Source: an uncultured Kiloniellaceae bacterium | Lineage (GTDB): Bacteria; Pseudomonadota; Alphaproteobacteria; Kiloniellales; Kiloniellaceae | Assembly (NCBI GenBank): GCA_947500035.1 | Contig: CANMQP010000005.1 | Span: 964,365-1,028,364, forward strand | Length of the DNA stretch: 64,000 nucleotides | Direction: 5' to 3' | Shown: piece after piece, positions 52,173-60,400 of the stretch | Layout: each line of letters opens with the position of its first letter | How positions within the stretch are numbered: the first letter of the stretch is position 1 | The notes under the pieces: model-generated | What the model saw: the letters and a program-made list of their open reading frames with translations, nothing else | Told to the model about the DNA's origin: nothing | Database searches by the model: none | Program-made: the position numbers and the translations under genes

Positions 52173-53172
52173 AATAGGTCCCCGCCAGCGTAAAGACTTC
52201 GCCGCCGAGGCCGAGCTTGAAGCGGGCGATGCCGGGCTGGCTTTCGGTGTTCACGCCGCCGAGGTCGAGCCAGTCGATCCCGCTTGCCTTCAGGGTCTCG
52301 ATGCCGCGCCAGAGCAGCAGGTTGTGGGCCTGGCCGACGCGCCCGACGTCGCTGGTCCAGGAGGCAAGATAGGTGGCGGCTCTGCCGTGGCGAACCAGGA
52401 TGACGCCTGCGACCTGGTCGCCGCCCCGTCGTGCCGTGAGGGCGACCACGGCCTCGCGGTCGTGACCTGCCAGGGCGGCGATGAAATCGCCGCTGGGGCC
52501 GACGAAGCGCTTCTTGCGGCGGAAGCGGTCGTAGAGCTGCAGGCTTTGGTTCAGGCGGCGCGGGTTGGTCGTCACCCCCACGTCGAAGCCGGCCTTTTCC
52601 GCCTGCCGCAGGGCGTTGCGCCACTTGCCGTGCAGGCCGGCGCGCAAGGCCTCCGGGGACGGCCGCAGGTCGAGCCAGATCGAACTGTAGCCGGTCACGA
52701 CCGGGCGCAGGCCCTGGGCCCGCAGCATGGCAGCGCTCTGCGGCGTATCAGGCAGTTCCGGCAGCCAGAACAGAAAGTCGCCGAAGCGGCGGCGGCGGAA
52801 CTGCCGGGCGATGGTTTCGCAGACCGCTGCTGCGCGCGGGTCTTCGCGTGGGTCGATCAGCCAGATGGGGCCGCGCAGCACCCGGGCGATGCGGGTGAAG
52901 AGGAGGTCCCGGCAGAAGGCCTGGACCAGGGCCAGCGGTTCGCCGCCCTGGCCGGCGATCAGGCCGCGTTCGGCCCGCAGGCCCTGCTCGCTTTCGGTCG
53001 CCGCGCCGTAAGCCCAGGCCTGTTCCAGGCTGCTCTGCCCGGCCTGGCGTGTCAGGGCTTCCCAGGTCTCGCGGGGACAGGGCTGCCAGGCAATATCGGC
53101 GTCGGCTTCGAGTTCAGGTTCGGGTTTTGGTTCTGGTTTTGGTTTTGGGGCGGTGACCATGGCCGTCATCAT
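52168..53172 (-). CDS. GNAT/FemAB-like acyltransferase
   Basis: This protein of about 334 residues, read from the Met at 53172, has a tandem GNAT fold of the FemAB/peptidoglycan-bridge type. Visible segments are SLEQAWAYGAATE, LQLYDRFRRKKRFVGP and HNLLLWRGIETLKASGIDWLDLGGV. The N-terminus is unusual in having a KPKPEPKPEPELE linker before the fold. The frame extends 22 codons further to 53238, and other Met codons at 53169 and 53160 are possible. FemAB-like proteins add amino acids to cell-wall precursors or to exopolysaccharide; the acceptor here is unknown. Confidence 0.78.
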   Translation of the reverse strand: MMTAMVTAPKPKPEPKPEPELEADADIAWQPCPRETWEALTRQAGQSSLEQAWAYGAATESEQGLRAERGLIAGQGGEPLALVQAFCRDLLFTRIARVLRGPIWLIDPREDPRAAAVCETIARQFRRRRFGDFLFWLPELPDTPQSAAMLRAQGLRPVVTGYSSIWLDLRPSPEALRAGLHGKWRNALRQAEKAGFDVGVTTNPRRLNQSLQLYDRFRRKKRFVGPSGDFIAALAGHDREAVVALTARRGGDQVAGVILVRHGRAATYLASWTSDVGRVGQAHNLLLWRGIETLKASGIDWLDLGGVNTESQPGIARFKLGLGGEVFTLAGTYL

Positions 53173-53201
53173 CCCGGTTTTCACCGGGCCCGGCAATCCT
53201 A

Positions 53202-53248
53202 ATACCAAGGGGCGATCCCTCTGGTGCAATAGTATCACCCGTTGGTAT
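53202..53248. promoter_or_regulatory. Inverted repeat in the divergent promoter
   Basis: ATACCAA (53202-53208) and TTGGTAT (53242-53248) form a 7-bp inverted repeat with a 33-bp spacer between the GNAT gene and the small membrane protein gene. It may be an operator for one or both genes; no regulator gene is nearby to assign. Confidence 0.35.
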
Positions 53249-53259
53249 AGTCTGCGGTC

Positions 53260-53484
53260 ATGACCCAGTCGGCAGACAGCCCTTCATCGCAGGCGGAGAA
53301 GTTCGCGGAAATCCGGGGGCACCGGATTCCCAAGCGCCGCTTCACGCGCTGGGCGCTCTATTACTTCAGTCTCTACATCGTGCTGCCGGTGCTGGCCGTC
53401 AGCCTGTTGGCCGATGCCCTTCTGTATTTTATTCTCACCCGCTTCACCGATCACTGCTACGCGCTCTTCTGTCTTTTTGACTGA
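53260..53484 (+). CDS. Small membrane protein, unknown
   Basis: This 74-residue protein has a hydrophilic N-terminus (SPSSQAEKFAEIRGHRIPKR) followed by one membrane helix (LYIVLPVLAVSLLADALLYFI) and a short C-terminal tail with two Cys (HCYALFCLF). It is divergent from the GNAT gene. No family is recognised. The next gene on this strand is absent; a perfect 20-bp palindrome lies 54 bp after the stop. Confidence 0.7.
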   Translation: MTQSADSPSSQAEKFAEIRGHRIPKRRFTRWALYYFSLYIVLPVLAVSLLADALLYFILTRFTDHCYALFCLFD

Positions 53485-53537
53485 AGCGTCATTTGCCCCC
53501 TGTTACTGAAACGAAAAGCCCTTCAAAGGATGAAAAC

Positions 53538-53557
53538 CGGGAGAACGCGTTCTCCCG
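53538..53557. other. Perfect 20-bp palindrome
   Basis: CGGGAGAACG followed by its exact reverse complement CGTTCTCCCG gives 20 bases of unbroken symmetry. As a hairpin it would have an 8-bp stem and a CGCG loop, but no T-tract follows. It may be a protein-binding site or a terminator of the small membrane protein transcript. Confidence 0.55.
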
Positions 53558-53694
53558 CGTCCCCCTGGTGACTTTGGGACCGAACCGGGAAGGCTCTCTG
53601 CTTAACCACTGGCTGCGCGGGCCTGATCGCGGCTACATGCCCGGGTAATCAGAGTCACGGCTGCTTGTTGGATGCGGCAAAGACTGTCCGCGCG

Positions 53695-54171
53695 TCACAT
53701 GGCGGCGAGACCTGCCTTGGCGCACTCCTCGTCCTGCCCGCCCTGAACGCCGCTGACGCCGACACCGCCGATGACTTTGCCGTCTTTCATAATCGGCATG
53801 CCGCCGGGCGAAGCAGCAATGCCGGGAAAAGTCACCAATGCGGTCCGGCCCCCGGCGATCGCCTCCGCGAAAGCACGGGTCGGGCGGCGGTAGGTCGCCG
53901 CCGCGCTCGCTTTGATCTGGGCGATCTCGACACTGGCTGTTTGCGTATTGTCCATGCGTTCGAAATAGACAAGAAAGCCGTGATTGTCGAGGACAGCAAC
54001 GGCGACGTTCCAGCTATTGACGCGACAGGCTTCTATCGTGGCCGCGGCTATGCGCTTGGCGGTCGCGCCGTCCACCGGCGTACCATAATCCGGCCGTTCC
54101 TGCGCCGCCGCCGATGTCGAGAAAACGGCCAAAGCGAATACACCGAGGATGGAAACTGCAATTCTGCGCAC
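53695..54171 (-). CDS. GlcG/HbpS-like heme-degrading domain protein, exported
   Basis: This 158-residue protein is read from the GTG at 54171, preceded by GGGAGGG eight bases upstream; the longer frame to 54285 has no family-like start. It has a signal peptide (RRIAVSILGVFALAVFSTSA) and the GlcG/HbpS fold: AKRIAAATIEACRVNSWNVA, VAVLDNHGFLVYFERMD, SPGGMPIMKDGKVIGGVGVSG. Family members bind haem or act as small-molecule sensors in the cell envelope; none of their usual partners is nearby. Confidence 0.85.
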   Translation of the reverse strand: MRRIAVSILGVFALAVFSTSAAAQERPDYGTPVDGATAKRIAAATIEACRVNSWNVAVAVLDNHGFLVYFERMDNTQTASVEIAQIKASAAATYRRPTRAFAEAIAGGRTALVTFPGIAASPGGMPIMKDGKVIGGVGVSGVQGGQDEECAKAGLAAM

Positions 54172-54256
54172 TGCTATAGCCCTCCCTGCAAATTGCTTTG
54201 CAAGACTTGCAGGCTTTTGCCGTCCCGGCAAGTCATTGGGGTGAGGTTTTGTTTTG

Positions 54257-54269
54257 TAACCGGGGTCAT
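54257..54269. repeat. Solitary copy of the transposon-end motif
   Basis: GTAACCGGGGTCA, preceded by GTTTT, matches the core of the terminal repeat of the REP-associated transposon at 55959-56875. It lies in the gap between the HbpS-like gene and the AT-rich orphan gene. Confidence 0.55.
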
Positions 54270-54271
54270 GC

Positions 54272-54322
54272 CCCCGGTATTTCAACGACCCCGGTATCTC
54301 AACGGCCCCGGTATTTCAACCG
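54272..54322. repeat. 17-bp triple repeat
   Basis: CCCCGGTATTTCAACGA, CCCCGGTATCTCAACGG and CCCCGGTATTTCAACCG are consecutive imperfect copies (period 17). They lie just after the lone transposon-end motif in the 54172-54543 gap, which has no gene that I can support. Confidence 0.8.
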
Positions 54323-54543
54323 GCATTTTCATGGGTGGGTTCTATGCCAGTTCACGCGTGTCGACAGGCTTTCCAGCGCCAAAGGCTTCGCTTTCAAACA
54401 AAGCATCTATCTCCGATTTCCATCCCGTTATGTCGGCAAAATTCGCCATGTATTCAGAACACTTGTCGGGGTAAGCAATAACTGCTCGTCAGATCTTCTC
54501 TTCAGAATGGTAATCCCACTCGTACAGTTAGAGGTCGGGCCTT

Positions 54544-55242
54544 TTATGCTCTAAAATGTTCAAAGATATTAATAACCCTCGATCTAAGTTGCTTAAACTC
54601 GTGCGGTTCGATGCGTTTATATGGACGGTAATTAGTGGTTCGATACTCTGTATTTGCAGTGTAAATAATAATCTCGTCATGGTTAGCTTCGATATGAAAC
54701 CCATCCTGATTTTCAAGGAAAGCAACAAATTTGTCGTCAAATAGTTTCAGCACGGCTTTTTCATCATTGCTTGTAAGATAATACATTTCGGAAAATTTGG
54801 GATGGTTATTTAAGTTTATTCCAGGATTAGGCGTCATAAATCCAAGTAAAAGCTGAGTGGCGGGAAGCATTTCACGCAAAGAGAACTGGGGTAAGTTCAT
54901 CGATGGTGATCTAAAATAGAAAACACTATCCATAGCCCCAGATTTCCCCCACCTTTGCCGGCATTCAAAAAACACCATCTCGACGCCATTCCTGTTGCCG
55001 CGCAATACATTGATTATGTTTGCGTGATAACGGTGCTTTCCGCCACTGGTCGCAAAGCGGCCAAAGTTTTTGAGCCGCTTGCGGAACGCTCTATCGGCTT
55101 TTTTAGAGAAGGATAGGCCCAATTCTTCAGCGACGCGTATGAACTCGGTCCTGCGTTTTTTTTCCTTCACGACGTGATGCGATACGACAAGTATTCCGAG
55201 CAAAAAGAGTAACGCAAAAAAAATTATCAGAGCTACAGGCAT
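54544..55242 (-). CDS. AT-rich membrane-anchored orphan protein
   Basis: This 232-residue protein has an N-terminal membrane helix (MPVALIIFFALLFLLGILVV) followed by Lys/Arg-rich residues and a soluble C-terminal domain (HRYHANIINVLRGNRNGVEM, ENQDGFHIEANHDEIIIYT). I do not recognise a named family, though parts resemble a common hypothetical (RVAEELGLSFSKKAD, HRYHANIINVLRG). The DNA is far richer in A/T than the neighbouring genes, which suggests recent transfer. The next genes on this strand are transposon-related. Confidence 0.7.
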   Translation of the reverse strand: MPVALIIFFALLFLLGILVVSHHVVKEKKRRTEFIRVAEELGLSFSKKADRAFRKRLKNFGRFATSGGKHRYHANIINVLRGNRNGVEMVFFECRQRWGKSGAMDSVFYFRSPSMNLPQFSLREMLPATQLLLGFMTPNPGINLNNHPKFSEMYYLTSNDEKAVLKLFDDKFVAFLENQDGFHIEANHDEIIIYTANTEYRTTNYRPYKRIEPHEFKQLRSRVINIFEHFRA

Positions 55243-55549
55243 GTTTATTTCAAACCCTTATGATTCATTAGAATATCTTCATATTTACTGCAAAGCATTT
55301 CTTTTTAAACGTTAATTATTACAGGTATGGCGGATGTCAACAGACCTTCCTCTTATGAAAATTAGTGCATAACCGTTAAAAAAACTTTCAATCAGCAATA
55401 GGCGCAAGAGGTGGTCCCCATTTGCGAGACAGTTTGTTGGAATGAATTGACCGAAGCTTTCAGTTGCCGCTTCGTCCAGCATTGCCGCACATCTCAATCG
55501 TTCGATCAGCCTCAAATGCCGCGCAGGTGCCGGTCATCGGCTATTTATC

Positions 55550-55762
55550 GATCATGCGGAGGCGATCGCCGAGGCCGTGCAGCGCCCGACCATGCGCTTC
55601 GTAGCGACCAAAACGCCCATGCAACTGGAATCGGGGAATCGGGGTCATGTGTGGACGGCCGGTTAGGTGAGCGTGGCGCTGGCCAACAAGATGGCGCGCA
55701 TTGTCTGGGCCCTGCTGACCAGCGGCCAGCCTTACCGCCCGGCGGCTGGAGTGAGGACCTAA
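55550..55762 (+). pseudogene. IS110 family transposase remnant
   Basis: In one frame, EAIAEAVQRPTMRFVATKTP (an IS110-type DEDD domain segment) is followed by an in-frame TAG at 55664-55666. Further on, VALANKMARIVWALLTSGQP (IS110 C-terminal region) leads to a TAA at 55760. Between them the central several hundred residues are gone. So a once-functional IS110 gene is reduced to its two ends with a stop between. It lies just before the nested repeat array. Confidence 0.7.
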
Positions 55763-55810
55763 TAGAGAAACCAGCCGGTCCGCATTAAGGCCGGCTTGCA
55801 GGCAAGTGTG

Positions 55811-55986
55811 TAACCGGGGGTCAGGTCTTGTTTTGTGTAACCGGGGGTCAGGTCTTGTTAACCGGGGGTCAGGTCTTGTTTTGTTAACCGGGGGTCAGGT
55901 CTTGTTTTGTGTAACCGGGGGTCAGGTCTTGTTAACCGGGGGTCAGGTCTTGTTTTGTTAACCGGGGGTCAGGTCTTGTTTTGTGC
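55811..55986. repeat. Nested tandem array of transposon-end repeats
   Basis: TAACCGGGGGTCAGGTCTTGT occurs seven times, starting at 55811, 55838, 55859, 55885, 55912, 55933 and 55959. The spacings 27, 21, 26, 27, 21, 26 show that a 74-bp unit of three subunits was itself duplicated, with the seventh copy starting a third round. The last copy runs into the 3' end of the transposase gene and supplies its final codons and stop. It is not a CRISPR: there are no unique spacers. Confidence 0.95.
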
Positions 55987-56799
55987 GTCGAATTTCTGCA
56001 CGGCGCGGCTGACGGTGCTGGGATAGACGCCATAGTGGCGGGCCACGTCACTGCGGCTATGGTGCCCCTCGACGCAGGCCCGGGCCATGGCTTCCGTGCG
56101 ACTTGACGATTGCCTTTCGTACCATGCGATACCCGGCGATAAGGCGGCGCGGGTCTGGCGCGGGTGTTCTGCGCTCAGCGCCTGTGCCTTCCGAGCCAGT
56201 TTGGTCGCAAAAGCATCCCCGCCATAACAGAGCTGACCACGCGGCTCGGGCGCGGGCTGGTCCTTGCGCAGCAGTGCCGAAAGAGTCCGGCCAGCTCCGG
56301 CTTCATCCGTTCCCAGCTCGCCCCACAAAGGCGCAGGATCGAACCAGTCCGTGCGTTTCTTCCCGCTATTCAATCCATAGGACGACCAGGGCCACTGCTT
56401 CGCGCCGGTCACCAGCCCGGCCGCCACAGGATTGCGCAGAACGTAAGCGCAGAGCTGGATCAGATAGGCGGAGGTCTCCACCAGCAACGCCTTGTAGCGG
56501 CCCTGAAAAAGGTGACCGTGACGGCCATGACGGCGATTGAAGCGCTGGCTGTAAACCCCGAGAAGCTGCCGCATACCGCGCGACAGGGTCGCCCGGTCCG
56601 TCGCGATGACCAGATGAATGTGATTGTCCATCAGGCAGTAGCACAGAACCCGCCAATCGAAGCCTTTGCAGACCTCAGCCAAAACCGACAAGAGCTCAGC
56701 CCGGTCATCGTCATCGCGAAAGACCGCATCGCCGCCGTTCCCACGCGCCATCACATGATAAACCGCGCCCTCAAACTCAATTCGCAGCGGACGCGCCAT
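55969..56799 (-). CDS. REP-associated tyrosine transposase (Y1/HUH)
   Basis: This 276-residue protein of the IS200/RAYT group has the N-terminal PLRIEFEGAVYHVMARGNGG, the HUH metal motif DNHIHLVI (58-65), a LFQGRYKALLVETSAYLIQL segment, and the nicking Tyr in CAYVLRNPVAAGLV (Tyr 119). RAYT proteins handle REP-type palindromes as single strands. Unlike most family members, the C-terminus carries a helix-turn-helix-like segment (SRSDVARHYGVYPSTVSRAV). Its last codons (QNKT stop) lie inside the repeated terminal sequence. The flanking inverted repeats are amplified on both sides. Confidence 0.9.
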   Translation of the reverse strand: MARPLRIEFEGAVYHVMARGNGGDAVFRDDDDRAELLSVLAEVCKGFDWRVLCYCLMDNHIHLVIATDRATLSRGMRQLLGVYSQRFNRRHGRHGHLFQGRYKALLVETSAYLIQLCAYVLRNPVAAGLVTGAKQWPWSSYGLNSGKKRTDWFDPAPLWGELGTDEAGAGRTLSALLRKDQPAPEPRGQLCYGGDAFATKLARKAQALSAEHPRQTRAALSPGIAWYERQSSSRTEAMARACVEGHHSRSDVARHYGVYPSTVSRAVQKFDAQNKT

Positions 56800-57004
56800 C
56801 GCAGCCCCTCCTCACCAGATGGTGAGAACTATTCTATGGCAGCGCCACGCACAAAACAAGACCTGACCCCGGTTACCGACATGATAAACCGCGCCCTCAA
56901 ACTCAATCCGCAGCGGACGCGCCATAGCAGCCCCTCCTCACCAGACAGTGAGAGCCAACCTATGGCAGCGCCACGCACAAAACAAGACCTGACCCCGGTT
57001 ACAC
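56753..57004. repeat. 126-bp tandem duplication at the transposase 5' end
   Basis: 56753-56878 and 56879-57004 are near-identical copies with a 126-bp period. Each contains, on the minus strand, a transposon-end repeat (29 bp), a CTCACCA/TGGTGAG-type palindrome (intact in copy 1, diverged in copy 2), a ribosome site and the first 16 codons of the transposase. Only the first copy continues into the full gene; the second is a truncated 5' end. The terminal repeat copies lie at 56847-56875 and 56973-57001. Confidence 0.92.
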
Positions 57005-57044
57005 AGTTCTTGACGCATAATTTTGGACCTGATCCCGGACACAC

Positions 57045-57434
57045 CTATTGCTCGAGTGACGCAGAGACCCCGTATTCTAACCGCTTAGATTCGAACTCTC
57101 TCTGTTCACTGTATGGCCCATAGAACTGATGTTTTTTCGAGTCGATAATCCAAAATAACTTCTGTCCAGCAAATGCCGACAGTGAATTATCGTCACCCCA
57201 GAAACAAGACATCGATACGCGTTGCATTGCCACAATGTAACGGTTGTCAGCATCATATGCCTCGACATTACAAGAAATGTAAGGATCTCCAGCTCGCCAG
57301 CCCTGACGGACAATCACTTGATTGTCCGTAGCTTCGCTGGCGAAATAATAACCACCGGGTAATTCTTCTGTATAGTCTGAGCACGCAGTCACAAACAGTA
57401 TCACGAAAGCCATAATTACTGATCGATGCATCAT
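57045..57434 (-). CDS. DUF3997-like lipoprotein, possible immunity partner of the RHS protein
   Basis: This 129-residue protein has a lipoprotein signal (MHRSVIMAFVILFVTAC, lipobox VTAC) and a mature domain with YTEELPGGYYFASEATDNQ, then KLFWIIDSKKHQFYGPYSEQ, a pattern like DUF3997. Its ATG overlaps the RHS stop codon (ATGA), so it is translated from the same transcript as the large RHS gene. Immunity genes often follow RHS toxins in this way, but an envelope lipoprotein would only protect against a periplasmic effector. Immunity is a hypothesis, not shown. Confidence 0.7.
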   Translation of the reverse strand: MMHRSVIMAFVILFVTACSDYTEELPGGYYFASEATDNQVIVRQGWRAGDPYISCNVEAYDADNRYIVAMQRVSMSCFWGDDNSLSAFAGQKLFWIIDSKKHQFYGPYSEQREFESKRLEYGVSASLEQ

Positions 57435-60400
57435 GGGCTTATTGTTCCAGTTCCCGTGAAATTTATTCTAAACGGAGTACCCTTCCCAGCTCGAGCGTGC
57501 CCGCCATACGTAAGCATGTTTCGTGTAGCAGTTCCACTTGACCATGTCTTAATATCGAAATCATATATATCAAAAGTCGAGGTAACAGTCGCGCTAGGTC
57601 CAAGTGTAAGTCGTATGTTCCCGTATACCAATGCGTCATCCCAGGAGCCAGTGTAACTTGGATTGAGTAAATTAAAGTATTGCGACGACCCTACGCCTCC
57701 AGGGAAATCACCAACACTTATTCCGGAAAAATCAATTCTGCTTAAGTCGGCGTTCAGTGATGCTCCTTTTCCGTATCGCCACCAATAGCGTGCTTCCGCA
57801 TCAGTAATATGGCCGTCTTGTGCTCCTGTATGCAACTGCTGGCGCAACAACTTAATCTCAGCCTCCTGAGACTTAGTCTCCTCGCTAGCCCACAGTGCAC
57901 CCGCTATTGCCGCCCCTTCGTTATATATATGTTGTATCGCTGTCGTTTTAGCTCCGTTGACGAACTTACCTCCGCCAAGGACAGCACCTACGCCACCTGC
58001 TATGGCTGAGACTGCGGTCCGCGCGGCAACAGCCTGAAGCGTTTTTGACCCTTTGTAGATGTTACCAATGACTGGTGCTGTAAAGGCACCGACCGCGCTA
58101 GAAAAAAATCCGCTTTTGAAATCACCTCCCCGGAGTCTGTTTACCGCGCCCCCCACCGCACCATGTGCCACAACCTTTGCCACATGCGCACGAGAGAGAA
58201 ACTCCGTTGTGTGACCGAAGGCCTCACCAATACCATGGGAGATTGCAGCCGTCGCCATGGTTATGACCGCTGCGCCTATCGCCTGTCCCAGGTCCCCGCC
58301 GTTAGCTAGGGTTACCAGCCCCGAGAAGGCTGCGGATAATGCAAGCGCCCCCAACTGACCAATCCCAGGTATGAAATTGATCCCGATCTGGATCGCTGTT
58401 GTGATGTACTGGTTCGACAGCGCCTTCTTGATCAGGTTCCCGACCGCCTTAAAGGCTTTGGAGAAGAACTTCGCGATCTTCTTGAAGATCTTTTTAAAGA
58501 AGAACCCGGACGGGTCGGTATAGCTCAGCGGGTTGTTCTTGACGTAAGAATAGCGGTTGAAGGACTGGGTATCGTCCGGCGCCTGCACATTGGGATCGGC
58601 GGAGAGGAAACGTCCCAGGGTCGGATCGTAGACCCGGCCGTTCATGTGGATCAGGCCGACCCCGTCCAGATGCTCGTGGCCGGTGAAACCTCTGGGCGTC
58701 TCGCCCGGGGTGGCCGGGGTTCCCGCGGCCCAGTCGGTGAGGCGGCGTTTGCCGTGCGCATCATAGGAGAGATGCTCGGTGACCACACCGCTCTCGTCGG
58801 TGATGGATTCCACCGAGCCCAGATGATCCTTGTGCAGGTAGCGGGTCTTGTCGGTGAGAGACTGGCCGTCGTCGATCTGAGTGTAGATCGCCACCGTGCC
58901 GCCGCCCGAGCGAATGTAGTGCACCAGCTCGTCCGGCTGGTTCAGGCGGCTGCGCCGTTCGTAACTGCCGCCGATGTAGGTCGTGGTGGTGGTAATGCCG
59001 TCGGTCAGCGCGTTCTGCTGAATGCGCGCCCGGCTCGGACCATAAACGAAAGAAGTCTGGTTGCCGGTCAGGCTGTCGGTGATGCTCTGGGGCTTGTTGA
59101 AGGAGGTCCAGGCCGTGGTCCGCCCCGCCCCGGAGATCATGCTGCCGTTGGCGTCGTATGTATAGGTATTGGCCCCCGCCGTGGTGACCGCGTGCGGGCC
59201 GGCCCCGTTCTGGCCGTAGAGATAAGCCCCCACATCCGACTTGTTGGTGATGTTGCCCAGCGCGTCATAGGCATAGGTCGTGGTGTTGAGCGTGGTCGCA
59301 CTGGCCGTATCGGTCAGCGTGCTGGAGAGAAGCCGGTTCAGGCCGTCGTAGGTGAATTCTTCTTTCCGGTCCCGGGCCAGATCGTTGCGTTCCTGGAGAT
59401 TGCCCAGCCTGTCGAAGGTAAAGCTGAGGTTCTGGATGCTCGTGCCGCTGTGGGCCGTCTGGATGGAATCCACCAGGGCCGTCGCCGGATCGTAGGCCCG
59501 GTCGGTCACCACCCCGTTGCCCAGGGTCTCCTGGGTGACCATGCCTTCCGCATCGACGGTGTTGGCCTGCCAGTAAACCGTGCCGCCCAGGATCTCCGAG
59601 ACCGAGCCCAGGAAACCGTTGGCGGTGTAGTTGTTCTGGACCACAAAGCCGGAAGGATAGGTGATGGTGCTGGGACGCCCCAGCGCGTCATAGGTCAGGG
59701 AGGTCTGATAGAGCGTGCCGGAGATGGTCGTGGTGGTGACGTCCGGACGTCCCAGGCTGTCGTAACCCGCGGTCTCCTGGTAGCCGTTGGGGCCGGAGAC
59801 GTGATGGATCTTGCCCACGCCCTTGGGGGCCGTGTCGTAGGTCCAGGTGGTGGTCCCCTCCGCCTCGATCCGGGTTGCCATGCGCCCCAGCAGGTCGTAG
59901 CTCATGGTCACGACCTGCAGCTTGGCATCGGTCTGGGAGATCAGCTCCCCCAGGACGTTGTAGCTGTAGGACCAGCTCCCCATGTCGGGATCGACCATGC
60001 CGGTCTTGCGGCCGCGCTGGTCGTAGGAGATGGTCGTGAGCACGCCGTTGGCGTTGGTGGTCAGCAGATTGCCGTAGGCGTCGTAGCTGTAGGAGACCGT
60101 GCCGCCGATGGTGTCCTCGCTGACCACCAGCTCCCCGATGGCATTCTGGGTCTTGCTTTCGGTCTGGAACAGCGCGTTGGTGGTTTTGGTGGTGAGCCCG
60201 CCGTAGTCGAACTCCTGAATGCCGCCGTCGGGCGCGATCACGCTCATGCGCCGGCCCAGCACATCGTAGTGGGTCGTGGCCCACTGGATGTCGTTCGCCG
60301 CCGTGCCCTCGAAATAGGGCCGCGAGACCATGTGGGATTCGCCGCGCGGGTTATAGCGGGTGTCCACGTAGATTTTGGTGATGCCGTCAAAGGCGATGGA

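Noticed and set aside
55811..55986. Regular repeats resembling a CRISPR array
   Set aside because: The spacings are fixed and the intervening bases are repeats themselves; there are no unique spacers and no cas genes.
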